Of a stretch of DNA of 64,000 bases, positions 9,046 to 17,264 are shown piece after piece; positions within the stretch are counted from its first letter, which is position 1; every line of letters starts with the position of its first letter. The notes below the pieces were generated by a model that worked only from the letters and a program-made list of their open reading frames with translations, did no database searches and was not told where the DNA came from. A program made the position numbers and the translations under genes. Source of the stretch: Sphingomonas pokkalii. GTDB taxonomy: Bacteria; Pseudomonadota; Alphaproteobacteria; Sphingomonadales; Sphingomonadaceae. The stretch covers positions 3,391,565-3,455,564 of the forward strand of contig NZ_QENQ01000001.1 of the NCBI RefSeq assembly GCF_003096275.1, in the 5' to 3' direction.

Positions 9046-10346
9046 GGCTGGGCACCTTCCTTGCGCGCCTTCGCGACGGTGGCGGGCAGCTTCTTCCAGT
9101 CGGGCTGATCGGTGTAGCGGGCGCGAAGATAGCCGAGCACCGCGGCGATCTGTTCGTTGGTCAGGGCATCGGCGAAGCCGGGCATCTTCGGGCCGCGACC
9201 GGCGACGGGCGGTTCGATTCCTTGCAGCACCGCCTGCGCGGCGCTGGTCGCGCTGCCGTCGCGCACCGTGGTGGCGAGCGCGAGCGAGGGACGGTCCTGT
9301 CCCATCATCGGCGCGCCCGGGCCGTGGCATCCGGCACAGGCGCCGGCAAACAGCACCGCGCCTTCCGGGAAGCGGCGGGCGGCGGCCCCGGCATGGTCGG
9401 GCAGCCGCGCCTGCGCCGGGGCGGTGCCGCCGCCCATCTTCGCGCCGATATAGGCGGCGATTGCGCGGACCTCGCTCTCCGGCACCTGGGATAGGCTTTC
9501 CACCACCGGACCCATCGGGCCGGCCGCCGCGCTGTGATCGGGCGAGATGCCGGTGCGCAGATAGGTGACGAGGGCGTCCTGCGTCCATTTCCGCGCGGCC
9601 GGATTGGCGGCGTTGAGCGCCGGCGCCCGCCAACCCTCGGCAATGCCGCCGGCATAGGCCTGGGAGCGGATCTCGCCGCCTGCGAGGTTGCGCGGGGTAT
9701 GGCAGCCGCCGCAATGGCCAAGACCCTCGACGATATAGGCGCCGCGATTCCACGCGGCGGAGCGGCCGGGGTCGATCGGCGTCTCGCCGCGGTGGAGGAA
9801 CAACAGCTTCCATCCGGCGAGCAGCGGGCGAAAGCCGAGGGGGAAGATCAGCCGGTTGGCGGGTGCCGCCGCGTGGACCGGGCGGCGCGTCATCAGGAAG
9901 GCGTAGATCGCGTCGAGGTCCGCATCGCGGACGTGGGTGAAATGCTCGTAGGGAAGGGCGGGGTAGAGGTGGGCGCCGGTGCGGCTGACGCCGTCCTTCA
10001 TGGCGCGGCGAAACGCGCTGGCAGACCAGGTGCCGATGCCGGTCTCCGGATCGGGCGTGAGGTTATCCGAATACAGCGTGCCGAACGGCGTCGCGAGGGC
10101 GCGACCGCCGGCGAGCGGCGCGCCGCCGTCGCGCGTATGGCAGACGGCGCAGTCGCCGAGCTTGGCGAGCATCGCACCGCGCGCGACCAGCGCCGGCGCA
10201 AAGCTGCTCCGGGCAGGGGGCGTGATCGGCGCGATCGCCGGGCGCCAGCTGAGGGCAAGTGCGATCAGCGCACCGGCCAGTCCGAGCAGCAGCAGCGCCA
10301 TCACCCACCGCAATCTGCTTTGCGTGACACGGCGAAGGGTTACCAT
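9042..10346 (-). CDS. Membrane-anchored tri-haem cytochrome c, electron-accepting subunit
   Basis: A 434-residue cytochrome with an N-terminal membrane segment (RWVMALLLLGLAGALIALAL) and three c-type haem sites (CAVCH, CGGCH, CAGCH) spaced as in alcohol or gluconate dehydrogenase cytochrome subunits. It is the first gene of a three-gene operon. Molybdenum hydroxylases of the isoquinoline and nicotinate dehydrogenase type use such a subunit in place of the usual FAD subunit, which is absent here. It would deliver electrons from substrate hydroxylation to the respiratory chain. The ATG at 10346 is the only good start; the stop overlaps the next start as ATGA. Confidence 0.9.
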   Translation of the reverse strand: MVTLRRVTQSRLRWVMALLLLGLAGALIALALSWRPAIAPITPPARSSFAPALVARGAMLAKLGDCAVCHTRDGGAPLAGGRALATPFGTLYSDNLTPDPETGIGTWSASAFRRAMKDGVSRTGAHLYPALPYEHFTHVRDADLDAIYAFLMTRRPVHAAAPANRLIFPLGFRPLLAGWKLLFLHRGETPIDPGRSAAWNRGAYIVEGLGHCGGCHTPRNLAGGEIRSQAYAGGIAEGWRAPALNAANPAARKWTQDALVTYLRTGISPDHSAAAGPMGPVVESLSQVPESEVRAIAAYIGAKMGGGTAPAQARLPDHAGAAARRFPEGAVLFAGACAGCHGPGAPMMGQDRPSLALATTVRDGSATSAAQAVLQGIEPPVAGRGPKMPGFADALTNEQIAAVLGYLRARYTDQPDWKKLPATVAKARKEGAQP

Positions 10347-10487
10347 GAACGTGATCCCCGGAAAGCGTCCAAGGGGGTATGCCGCGCGTGGGGCGTGCCC
10401 TCTTGCGCGATTGCGTGTCGCTTTGAACGATTCGAACGCTTCGTTCGGAGGCCGACACGCAGGGTTGCGCTAGGGCGGCGGCCAGCC

Positions 10488-10670
10488 TCACCGAAGCGGG
10501 TTGGTGCGGGCAAGGTCGATAACCTCGCTGACGTCGCCGTTGAGCACCGCCTTCAGCGCCCAAAGGCTGAAGCCCTTCGCCTGTTCGGCCTGGATTGTCG
10601 GCGGCATTGCCAGCTCCTGGGTGTTGGTCACCACGTCGAGCAGCGCCGGTCCGGGATGGGCCCGGAAGAG
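10488..10670 (-). pseudogene. poxB: 3' tail of a pyruvate:quinone oxidase (poxB) gene
   Basis: The frame encodes HPGPALLDVVTNTQELAMPP, TIQAEQAKGFSLWALKAVL and ends EVIDLARTNPLR followed by stop. This is the characteristic C-terminus of thiamine-diphosphate-dependent pyruvate:ubiquinone oxidase (PoxB, about 570 residues), including the membrane-associating tail. Only about 60 residues survive. Upstream the sequence changes at once to unrelated DNA, and no ThDP-binding domain is present. This is a deletion scar with no expected product. Confidence 0.75.
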
Positions 10671-10744
10671 ACGCTGATGCAGCGCATTCGGGCTGTCTGG
10701 CACAGGCTCTGACGCCAAACGCCTTCGCCATTGTAATTGTTATG

Positions 10745-10777
10745 TCGGTGCTCCGACACCAACAGTCGGAGCACCGA
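10745..10777. terminator. Perfect 13-bp hairpin downstream of a TBDR gene
   Basis: The arms TCGGTGCTCCGAC and GTCGGAGCACCGA are exact inverted copies around a 7-nt loop. The hairpin lies 86 nt past the stop of the minus-strand TBDR at 10864. There is no U-tract on either strand, so it may be an RNA 3'-end stabiliser rather than a true intrinsic terminator. Confidence 0.5.
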
Positions 10778-10863
10778 ACGGCACTGAACGCGACGCGATA
10801 CGGCGTCAGCGCGGCTCGGACGCCGCTTGCGCCCAGTGCTTCAACGACGAAAGCGAGCTCGCC

Positions 10864-13329
10864 TCAGTAGCGTAGAGCAAGCCGTGCATAGTAATAACCG
10901 CCATAGGCACCGAAAGGAGAGTTGGCGCCGTAGATCGAACTGCCGATCGTATTCGTCACCGTGTTCCTGTCGGGATAGGTGTCGAAGATGTTATAGGCGC
11001 CTACAGCTAGGCGTGCGGTTTGAGTGATGTCATAGCCGATCTCGACGTCGGTTATCCACTTCGCGCCGTAAAACTGGTCCAAACCGGGCGTGTTGTTCAG
11101 CGAAGCCCACTTTCCGTACCGGGTCTGCTTCACGTTGATGCCGATGCGGTCGAGGTTCCAGTCCAGGCCGAGGATCAGCTTGTCTTTCGGTGTGCTGACG
11201 GTGAAATAGCCCTGCGTCTGACGGTCGAACAGCGTCAGGCCCAATCCGGCCAATTGCGTCGGCGTGGGCGCGATACTCCGGATGTTCGTCACATTGTGAT
11301 TATAGCCGATCGTGGTGCGCAGACGGCCCAGGCTTCCCAGCCCCAGATTGTACGCGCCGACGATGTCGAGGCCGCGGGTCCGCGTGTCGATCGCGTTGGT
11401 GAAGAAGCGGACATATTGATCGCCCGAAAAGCCGTTGGCCCGCAGGATGGCACGGACGCCCGTGCTGGAGAGCAGGCCGGTCAGCGTGATGCGATCGTCG
11501 ATGTCGATCTGATAGGCATCGACCGTCACCGACAGGCCCGCAAGCGGCGTCAGCGCGAAGCCGAGGCTGTAGTTGCGGGACTTTTCGGGCCGTAGCGGCG
11601 TGGCGCCGAGCGCGGCAGCAACCGGCGATCCGGTGCGGACGATCTTCGATTCGATCAGCTGATAGGCGCCGTTCACCAGGTTGAACTGGGTCGAGGTCTG
11701 GGCATAGGCCTGCTGCGCCAGGCTGGGCGCGCGGAAGCCGTTGGAGAAGGCGCCCCGCAGGTTGAGCCAGTCCGCGACCTTGTAGCGTGCCGATACCTTG
11801 CCGCTCCACACTTCCCCGGCGCTGTCGTCATAGCTTTCGTATCGCACCGCGCCGGTCACCAGCAGGCGATCGGTGACGTCCAGCGCGAGATCGGCATAGC
11901 CAGCCCAGATGTTGCGCGCGATGTCGGCTGCGTCGGCGGGCGTGACGATGATCGCGCCCTGGGCGCCGACCGCGCCGGGCTGCCGTGCGAGCGGCGTGCC
12001 TGCCGGGTACACATAGCCGCCATTGACATATGCTGCCGGATCGAGCGCCTTGGTGACATAGCTTTCGTACCGATACTCCGCCCCCGCCGACACCTGGAGA
12101 TTGCGGCCTCCGAAAACAGCGTAGCTGCGCGTCAGATCGAGATTGTTCGTCCACTGGTCGAATGCCGCGCTGAAGGTGCCGAACGCGGTCGGGCTGCTGG
12201 CACCGAGCGAGGCATTGAGCGAGTTTTCCGCCCCGCTGCGCGCATAATCCCGGCCATAGGTGCTGCTGAGATCCAGCTTCCAGCCGCCGATCGCGCCGCG
12301 GAGTCCGCCGGTGAACTGCCCATCGGTCTCCTGGAGGGTGTAATAGGGCGTGAAGCCGTCCGGATAGATTGCGAGGATATTGCTGGTCGAGTTCGGCTTG
12401 CGCCCCGCCTGGCCGACGCGGGCCTCCCGATAACCCAATGTCGCCGTGGCATAGGCCGCGACATTGCCGAGGTCATAGGTGCCATTCAGCGCGCCCTGGA
12501 TTTGGCGAAGCTGGGGCAGGCCGCCCTGATAGGTGCGGCGATTAACGGTCGCCTCGCGCGGATCGGGCTGGCCGCTGACCGGAAAATAGAAGCTGCCGGT
12601 GACGTCCGAATTGCGCACTGTCGCGTTCTGGTATTTCCCGTCGATCGCCAGCGCCAGCGAACCGCGATCGCCCAGCGCAAAGCCCTGCGACAGCTGCGCA
12701 CTGACCGTCTCGCCATCGCTGCCGTTGACGCCGTCGCGATAGCGCTGCCCCGCCTCGATGTTCGCCGTGCCGCCGCGCGCATTGGATTTCAGGATGATGT
12801 TGATCACACCTGCAATGGCATCGGAGCCATATTGCGCGGCGGCACCGTCGCGCAGCACCTCGATACGCTCGATCGCGCTGGCCGGAATCTGGTCGAGGTC
12901 GACCGGGTTGCCGCCGGCGGAGACGTTGCCCGAATTGAGGTTGATGAGCGCCGAATTGTGCCGTCGCTTGCCGTTCACCAGCACCAGCACATGGACGCCC
13001 GACAGGCCGCGAAGCCCGGCGGGCCGGGCGACGCTGTCGAATGACGAACTGCCGACCTGCTGCGCCTGGAATGACGGCACGAGTTGGGTCAGCACGTCGC
13101 GCAATTGCAGGGCGCCGCCCAGCCGTGCGATGTCGTCTCCGCTGATCACGTCGATCGGGGTAGGGCTGGACGCAACGGTGCGGGGCTGCCCGCGCGAGCC
13201 CGTCACGACGATGGCATTGCCCTCGCTCGCATCTGGTTCGGCAGGGGGCGCATCGGCCTGCTGCGCTTGGGCCACCACCGGTGTGAGCAAGGCGACAGAC
13301 AGGGCCAGGAGGCTGGGTACGATATGCAT
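10864..13329 (-). CDS. TonB-dependent outer-membrane receptor
   Basis: An 821-residue receptor. It has a signal peptide (MHIVPSLLALSVALLTPVVAQAQ), a plug domain opening with AIVVTGSR and containing GLSGVHVLVLVNGKRRHNS and IPASAIERIEVLRDGAAAQY then GSDAIAGVINIILK, and a long beta-barrel ending in an aromatic residue (YYYARLALRY). Plug and barrel proteins of this type take up large or scarce ligands with TonB energy. The gene follows an amidohydrolase on the same strand (57 nt apart), so the ligand may be a peptide, amide or lactone-like compound. This is inference from context only. Confidence 0.92.
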   Translation of the reverse strand: MHIVPSLLALSVALLTPVVAQAQQADAPPAEPDASEGNAIVVTGSRGQPRTVASSPTPIDVISGDDIARLGGALQLRDVLTQLVPSFQAQQVGSSSFDSVARPAGLRGLSGVHVLVLVNGKRRHNSALINLNSGNVSAGGNPVDLDQIPASAIERIEVLRDGAAAQYGSDAIAGVINIILKSNARGGTANIEAGQRYRDGVNGSDGETVSAQLSQGFALGDRGSLALAIDGKYQNATVRNSDVTGSFYFPVSGQPDPREATVNRRTYQGGLPQLRQIQGALNGTYDLGNVAAYATATLGYREARVGQAGRKPNSTSNILAIYPDGFTPYYTLQETDGQFTGGLRGAIGGWKLDLSSTYGRDYARSGAENSLNASLGASSPTAFGTFSAAFDQWTNNLDLTRSYAVFGGRNLQVSAGAEYRYESYVTKALDPAAYVNGGYVYPAGTPLARQPGAVGAQGAIIVTPADAADIARNIWAGYADLALDVTDRLLVTGAVRYESYDDSAGEVWSGKVSARYKVADWLNLRGAFSNGFRAPSLAQQAYAQTSTQFNLVNGAYQLIESKIVRTGSPVAAALGATPLRPEKSRNYSLGFALTPLAGLSVTVDAYQIDIDDRITLTGLLSSTGVRAILRANGFSGDQYVRFFTNAIDTRTRGLDIVGAYNLGLGSLGRLRTTIGYNHNVTNIRSIAPTPTQLAGLGLTLFDRQTQGYFTVSTPKDKLILGLDWNLDRIGINVKQTRYGKWASLNNTPGLDQFYGAKWITDVEIGYDITQTARLAVGAYNIFDTYPDRNTVTNTIGSSIYGANSPFGAYGGYYYARLALRY

Positions 13330-13385
13330 TGGGGGTCTCCGCCGGAAAGCGTGATGGGAAAAATTGCGAGAAGCGGGCAGGGCTG

Positions 13386-14858
13386 TCAGCGAACGGCGTC
13401 GAAGGGCGGCGCTTTGGCCAATGGGCGGGATTGGTGGCGCGGAACGACGATCTGGCCGCCATCGACCAGCAGGATGCCGTCGCGGAAGACCTTGTCGACC
13501 TTGCGCAATGCTTCGATGTCGAGGTCGGGGCGACCATCAACGATGAGGATGTCGGCAAGCTTGCCCGGCGCGATGCTGCCGAGCTTGTCGTCCATGTCGA
13601 GGATCTCGGCATTGGTCAGCGTCGCAGCCCGTAGCGCTTCGGCCGCGGAATATCCGCCCCGGATGAACCATTGCAGCTCGGCCAGATAGACATTGGGGAC
13701 GAGCTGGTTGGCGTCGCCGATCGTGTCGGTGCCGACGCCCATCACGATCCCCGCCGCCTTCATCTTGCGGAAGACGACGAAATCGGCCTGCGCCGTCAGG
13801 GTGAAGCGACGCGATGTCGATCCATAGAAGCCGCCGGCGCGGTCCAGGACATTCTGGTAGACCTGCAAGGTCGGCACCGCGGCGGTATGGTGCGTTGCCA
13901 TGGCGCGGATCGTTGCATCGGTCCGGGGCAGGGGATGTTCGATGATGTCGACACCGGCATCGACGGCGAGCGCTGTATAGACCGTCTCGCAGTCGCACGT
14001 GACCTTCAGCCCCAGGCGGTGCGCCTCGTCGACGGCGGCGGCAATCTCGTCGGGCGAGAAATGGCTTGCGACCTTGATGACGCTGGCGCCGCGCTTGAAC
14101 GTCTCGCGCACCGCGCCGCGCCAGGCATCTGCCCCATCGCGCTCCCAGGCATAATCGGGGCCATGGCTGGGGGAGACCGGACGCTCCGTCGCATGGCCGC
14201 CGGTGCCGGTGATGATATGGCCGGCCGTGAAGACGCGCGGCGCCGGGATGCGGTTCGCGGCGCTCCAGTCGGCAAGGATGTACGGGGCATCGGCGACGCC
14301 GTTGAGGTCCCGGACGGAGGTGATCCCGGCCTCCAGCATCCAGCGCAGGTTCCTGGCGCCGCGCAGGACGCCGTCGCCTTCGCTGGCCTGACGGTCGATC
14401 GGCGTGTCGCCGTCCGGATAGGTCAGGTGGACGTGCAGGTCGATCAGCCCGGGGAGGATCGTCTTGCCGGCAATATCGATGACTCGGGCATGGTCGGGCC
14501 AATCGCGTTTTCCCGCTGGCCAGATCGCCGCGATCTTGTTGCCTTCGATGATCACGGTTCCGGGCGTCGTCCGCGCCAGTTTCGCGTCGAAGACGAGCCC
14601 GCCCGTCAGCACGGTTACGGGTTGGTTGGTTCCGTCGGACTTGATCGGAATGCGTCTTGGATCATCGGTGGTAGCCGTCTTAATCCAATGGCGACGATCA
14701 TCGACCTGCGCCTGAGCACGACTCTCCGCCGCGCTTGTCAATGTCGCACTCGCCACAGCAATGGTCGCCAGAACCCAGCGCCGCTGGCTGCGCAGCCGCA
14801 GCGCTCTGGTCAGTCTGCTCTTCAATATCGTCACTCTTGCCACCCTGAGGCGGCCCAA
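13386..14858 (-). CDS. Secreted metal-dependent amidohydrolase (imidazolonepropionase/prolidase-like)
   Basis: A 490-residue amidohydrolase-superfamily enzyme with an export signal (RRWVLATIAVASATLTSAAESRAQA). Visible metal-site motifs are the first-strand LPGLIDLHVHL, the carboxy-lysine strand GASVIKVASH, the IIEHP His and the late Asp in MGVGTDTIG. The region that normally supplies a His before IEH reads LKVTCDCETVYTAL, with Asp where relatives I recall have His. The start is probably the TTG at 14858, four nt after GAGG; a GTG at 14834 is an alternative. It precedes a TBDR on the same strand and probably processes what that receptor binds. Confidence 0.8.
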   Translation of the reverse strand: MGRLRVARVTILKSRLTRALRLRSQRRWVLATIAVASATLTSAAESRAQAQVDDRRHWIKTATTDDPRRIPIKSDGTNQPVTVLTGGLVFDAKLARTTPGTVIIEGNKIAAIWPAGKRDWPDHARVIDIAGKTILPGLIDLHVHLTYPDGDTPIDRQASEGDGVLRGARNLRWMLEAGITSVRDLNGVADAPYILADWSAANRIPAPRVFTAGHIITGTGGHATERPVSPSHGPDYAWERDGADAWRGAVRETFKRGASVIKVASHFSPDEIAAAVDEAHRLGLKVTCDCETVYTALAVDAGVDIIEHPLPRTDATIRAMATHHTAAVPTLQVYQNVLDRAGGFYGSTSRRFTLTAQADFVVFRKMKAAGIVMGVGTDTIGDANQLVPNVYLAELQWFIRGGYSAAEALRAATLTNAEILDMDDKLGSIAPGKLADILIVDGRPDLDIEALRKVDKVFRDGILLVDGGQIVVPRHQSRPLAKAPPFDAVR

Positions 14859-15049
14859 TGACCTCTATTTCAGTAGGGATTAAAGAAACTTTTCCTTCGG
14901 CCAGCTGAAGGCTTGGGTTTGCCTGGGGCCTTGTGGGCGCGAACGTCGTCGGGCATTTCAATCTGCTGCAACCATCCATCGCGGCAGGCGGTGTGACTGA
15001 ACTGTGTTCGCGGGTACGGGCGCCGACACGATGTCAAAGCGATCGCCAT

Positions 15050-15301
15050 CCCGCCCGAGACGATGTCGGCCCCGAAGCCGAGATCTGCCAGCGTCCGCAA
15101 GACAGCGGGACGCGGATTGGCCTTCACCGCGAACATCAATTGCTTCTGCTCGATCGGCGCAAGGGCGGCTTTGAACTGTTGCGCCTTGGCTCGGAGTTGC
15201 GTCGCAGAATAGACATAGGCGTGCGTGCCGGCCGCTTTTCCTATTGTCGCTAGCGGAACGCGATCGGCGTGCAACTCGCCATCGAGCATCTTGAAAGACA
15301 T
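15050..15301 (-). pseudogene. lysA: 5' fragment of diaminopimelate decarboxylase (lysA)
   Basis: The ATG at 15301 starts a reading frame with the N-terminal signature of LysA: HAYVYSATQLRAKAQQF, then LMFAVKANPRPAVLRTLAD and GFGADIVSGG. Lys60 in FAVKANP is the pyridoxal-phosphate lysine of the family. After GG, about residue 84 of a normal 420, homology ends and the frame runs through unrelated residues to a stop at 14870. The catalytic barrel and C-terminal domain are missing, so it cannot work in lysine synthesis. A full lysA is expected elsewhere in the genome. Confidence 0.75.
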
Positions 15302-15331
15302 TGGTGGTCCTTGTTCGTGCGTGGGCAGGCA

Positions 15332-15595
15332 TCAGCGTTGGGGCGAGCGTCCATTGCGCTGCCTCTGCAGCCTTTCGGGCAGATGGCGGTGCCGGCTGCA
15401 CTCCACGCGGATCGCAAGCGGCGCGCGTTTGCCCTGCACCGCCAGGACCAGCCCAAGGATGGCAATCGGAAAGCCCAGAAGCAGTATTTCGGTCCCCTGC
15501 AGGTCGACCATGTTGGTAAGTGCGCCGGAGACACCCCCCGCGATCAGCAGGACCACGCCGGCTCCCCGCCACAAGCGATCATATCGCCGCTTCAT
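15332..15595 (-). CDS. Small membrane protein of unknown function
   Basis: An 87-residue product with two hydrophobic segments (GAGVVLLIAGGVSGALTNMV and GTEILLLGFPIAILGLVLAV) and a very basic C-terminus (RLQRQRNGRSPQR). Its ATG overlaps the stop of the upstream gene (ATGA), so the two are translated together. It lies 30 nt before the lysA fragment. I do not recognise the family. The basic tail may be altered sequence resulting from nearby rearrangement. Confidence 0.5.
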   Translation of the reverse strand: MKRRYDRLWRGAGVVLLIAGGVSGALTNMVDLQGTEILLLGFPIAILGLVLAVQGKRAPLAIRVECSRHRHLPERLQRQRNGRSPQR

Positions 15596-15930
15596 CTGGC
15601 CGACGCCCGAACGGGCGCGACCAGCGCGATCTGTGCGGCACGCCGAGCCAGCGGCGCGAGGTGCGCCATGTCTGCAAGGTCCGCCGCATAGAGCAGGATG
15701 CCAGCCGGAAACGCCGCCTCTTCCCGCAGTGTCGGCTCCATCGCGCCGAGATCGAACTGCACGGCGATTGCCCGATCGGCAATGGCGGCGTCACGCGAGA
15801 CGAAGCGTCCCTCCATCAGACCATGATTTTGTTGAACGGGCCAATGCCCCGCGGCGCCCTGACCCACCCATAGAATGGTGGTGCGTTGATCGGGCTCCTC
15901 GATGACGTCAGACACCACGCGAACATACAC
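15592..15930 (-). CDS. Hypothetical protein coupled to a small membrane protein
   Basis: A 112-residue product from a GTG start at 15930 (MYVRVVSDVIEEPDQRTTIL). It has no signal peptide, membrane helix or Cys cluster. The middle is acidic to neutral and the C-terminus is Ala/Arg-rich. The stop overlaps the next start by 4 nt, the main support for its being real. I do not recognise a family and the start is uncertain. From 15931 to 16109 I see nothing I can support. Confidence 0.45.
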   Translation of the reverse strand: MYVRVVSDVIEEPDQRTTILWVGQGAAGHWPVQQNHGLMEGRFVSRDAAIADRAIAVQFDLGAMEPTLREEAAFPAGILLYAADLADMAHLAPLARRAAQIALVAPVRASAR

Positions 15931-16109
15931 CTTACAGGCGCTGGCAAGCCGATAGTCAGCGACTGAAAGCTACGAAGTGGCGCGTTAAACGTCGAGATCG
16001 AAGTCAATGTATTTCCGTCAAAATCTCATAAAGTTCGGTCCACCGATAAGCGTGGGCGAGCCATGGGCCGTAAGCATCCTGAGCCGTCTCCCCGAAAGGG
16101 GATGCCGCG

Positions 16110-17240
16110 CTATGCGGGATGCGCGGTCGTATCGCGCTCGACCAGCGGGCCATGCTCCAGCTTCGGCAGCACGTGCCGTGCGAACAGGTCGGCCTCGGCG
16201 GCGTGCGGGTAGCCGGAAAGGATGAACGCCTCGATCCCCAGCGCGCGATAGGCGTTGAGCTTGGCGAGAACCTGGTCCGGATCGCCGACGATCGCGGCGC
16301 CGCAGCCCGAGCGGGCGCGGCCGATGCCGGTCCAGAGATTGTCTTCGACATAACCGTCGCCGGCCGAAGCCTCGCGCAGCTCGGCCTGGCGGCGGACGCC
16401 GGCGGACTGGGCGTCGAGCGAGCGGGCGCGGATCGCTTCGCCCTGCGCCGCGTCGAGATGCGAGAGCAGCCGGTCGGCGGCGATACGCGCCTCGGCCTCG
16501 GTCTCGCGGACCACGACATGGACGCGGTAGCCGAAGCGCAGCGTCCGGCCGCGCTTGGCGGCGCGGGCGCGCAGGTCGTCCAGCGTGGCGGCGACCGCCT
16601 CCAGCCGGTCCGGCCACATCAGATAGACGTCGGCGCCCTCCGCCGCGGCCTCGCGCGCATCCTCGGACAGCCCGCCGAAATAGAGCTGCGGCGCGCGGCC
16701 CGAGACGGTGGCGATGCGCGGCGGCTCGACCTTGAGCTGCCAGAACTCGCCCTGGTGATCGAGCGGCTGGCCGTTGAGCAGCGTCTTCAGGATGTGCATC
16801 GCCTCGATCGTGCGGCGGTAGCGGGGCGCGGAGGCCAGCGTCTCGCCCGGCAGGTCCGAGGAGATGATGTTCACCGCCAGGCGACCGCCGAGGATGCGGT
16901 CGATCGTCGCGATCTGGCGGGCGAGCTGGGGCGGCCAGCTCTCGCCCACCCGCACCGCCATCAGCAGCCGGATGCGGCGGACCAGCGTGGCGATCGCGGC
17001 GGCGAAGGCGGTGGTGTCGATCCCCAGCGCATAGCCCGAAGGCAGCAGGATATTGTCGAACCCGGCGCTCTCCGCCGCCAGCACGATGTCGCGGCAATGC
17101 TCCCAGCTGGAGAGCAGGCGCGGATCGGGCTGGCCCAGGAACTCGTAGTCATCATCGCACAGGGCGGAAAACCAGCTCACTTCGCAGCGGGGAAGTTGTT
17201 CTTGCTTGCCGGATGCGGCTGCGTGGGGATGGGTGCTCAT
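16110..17240 (-). CDS. ssuD: FMNH2-dependent alkanesulfonate monooxygenase-like (SsuD/LLM class)
   Basis: A 376-residue luciferase-like monooxygenase. Typical SsuD features are EVSWFSALCDDD at the start, the strand SAGFDNILLPSGYALGIDTT, RPP-like VGESWPPQLARQIATIDRIL, GGRLAVNIISSD, and a C-terminal ILSGYPHAAEADLFARHVLP. Such enzymes use reduced FMN and oxygen to cleave C-S bonds of alkanesulfonates, giving an aldehyde and sulfite. No FMN reductase (SsuE) or ABC transporter is next to it. It is divergent from the Gfo/Idh/MocA gene, with only 24 bp between the start codons, and ends the sulfur island on this side. The exact substrate is unknown. Confidence 0.85.
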   Translation of the reverse strand: MSTHPHAAASGKQEQLPRCEVSWFSALCDDDYEFLGQPDPRLLSSWEHCRDIVLAAESAGFDNILLPSGYALGIDTTAFAAAIATLVRRIRLLMAVRVGESWPPQLARQIATIDRILGGRLAVNIISSDLPGETLASAPRYRRTIEAMHILKTLLNGQPLDHQGEFWQLKVEPPRIATVSGRAPQLYFGGLSEDAREAAAEGADVYLMWPDRLEAVAATLDDLRARAAKRGRTLRFGYRVHVVVRETEAEARIAADRLLSHLDAAQGEAIRARSLDAQSAGVRRQAELREASAGDGYVEDNLWTGIGRARSGCGAAIVGDPDQVLAKLNAYRALGIEAFILSGYPHAAEADLFARHVLPKLEHGPLVERDTTAHPA

Positions 17241-17264
17241 CGTTCAAAGCCTCTGGAGAAGAGT

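Noticed and set aside
16004..16109. Short minus-strand C-terminal-like frame (YGPWLAHAYRWTELYEILTE)
   Set aside because: It looks protein-like for about 30 residues but has no start, no ribosome site and no family I recognise; too little to call a remnant.
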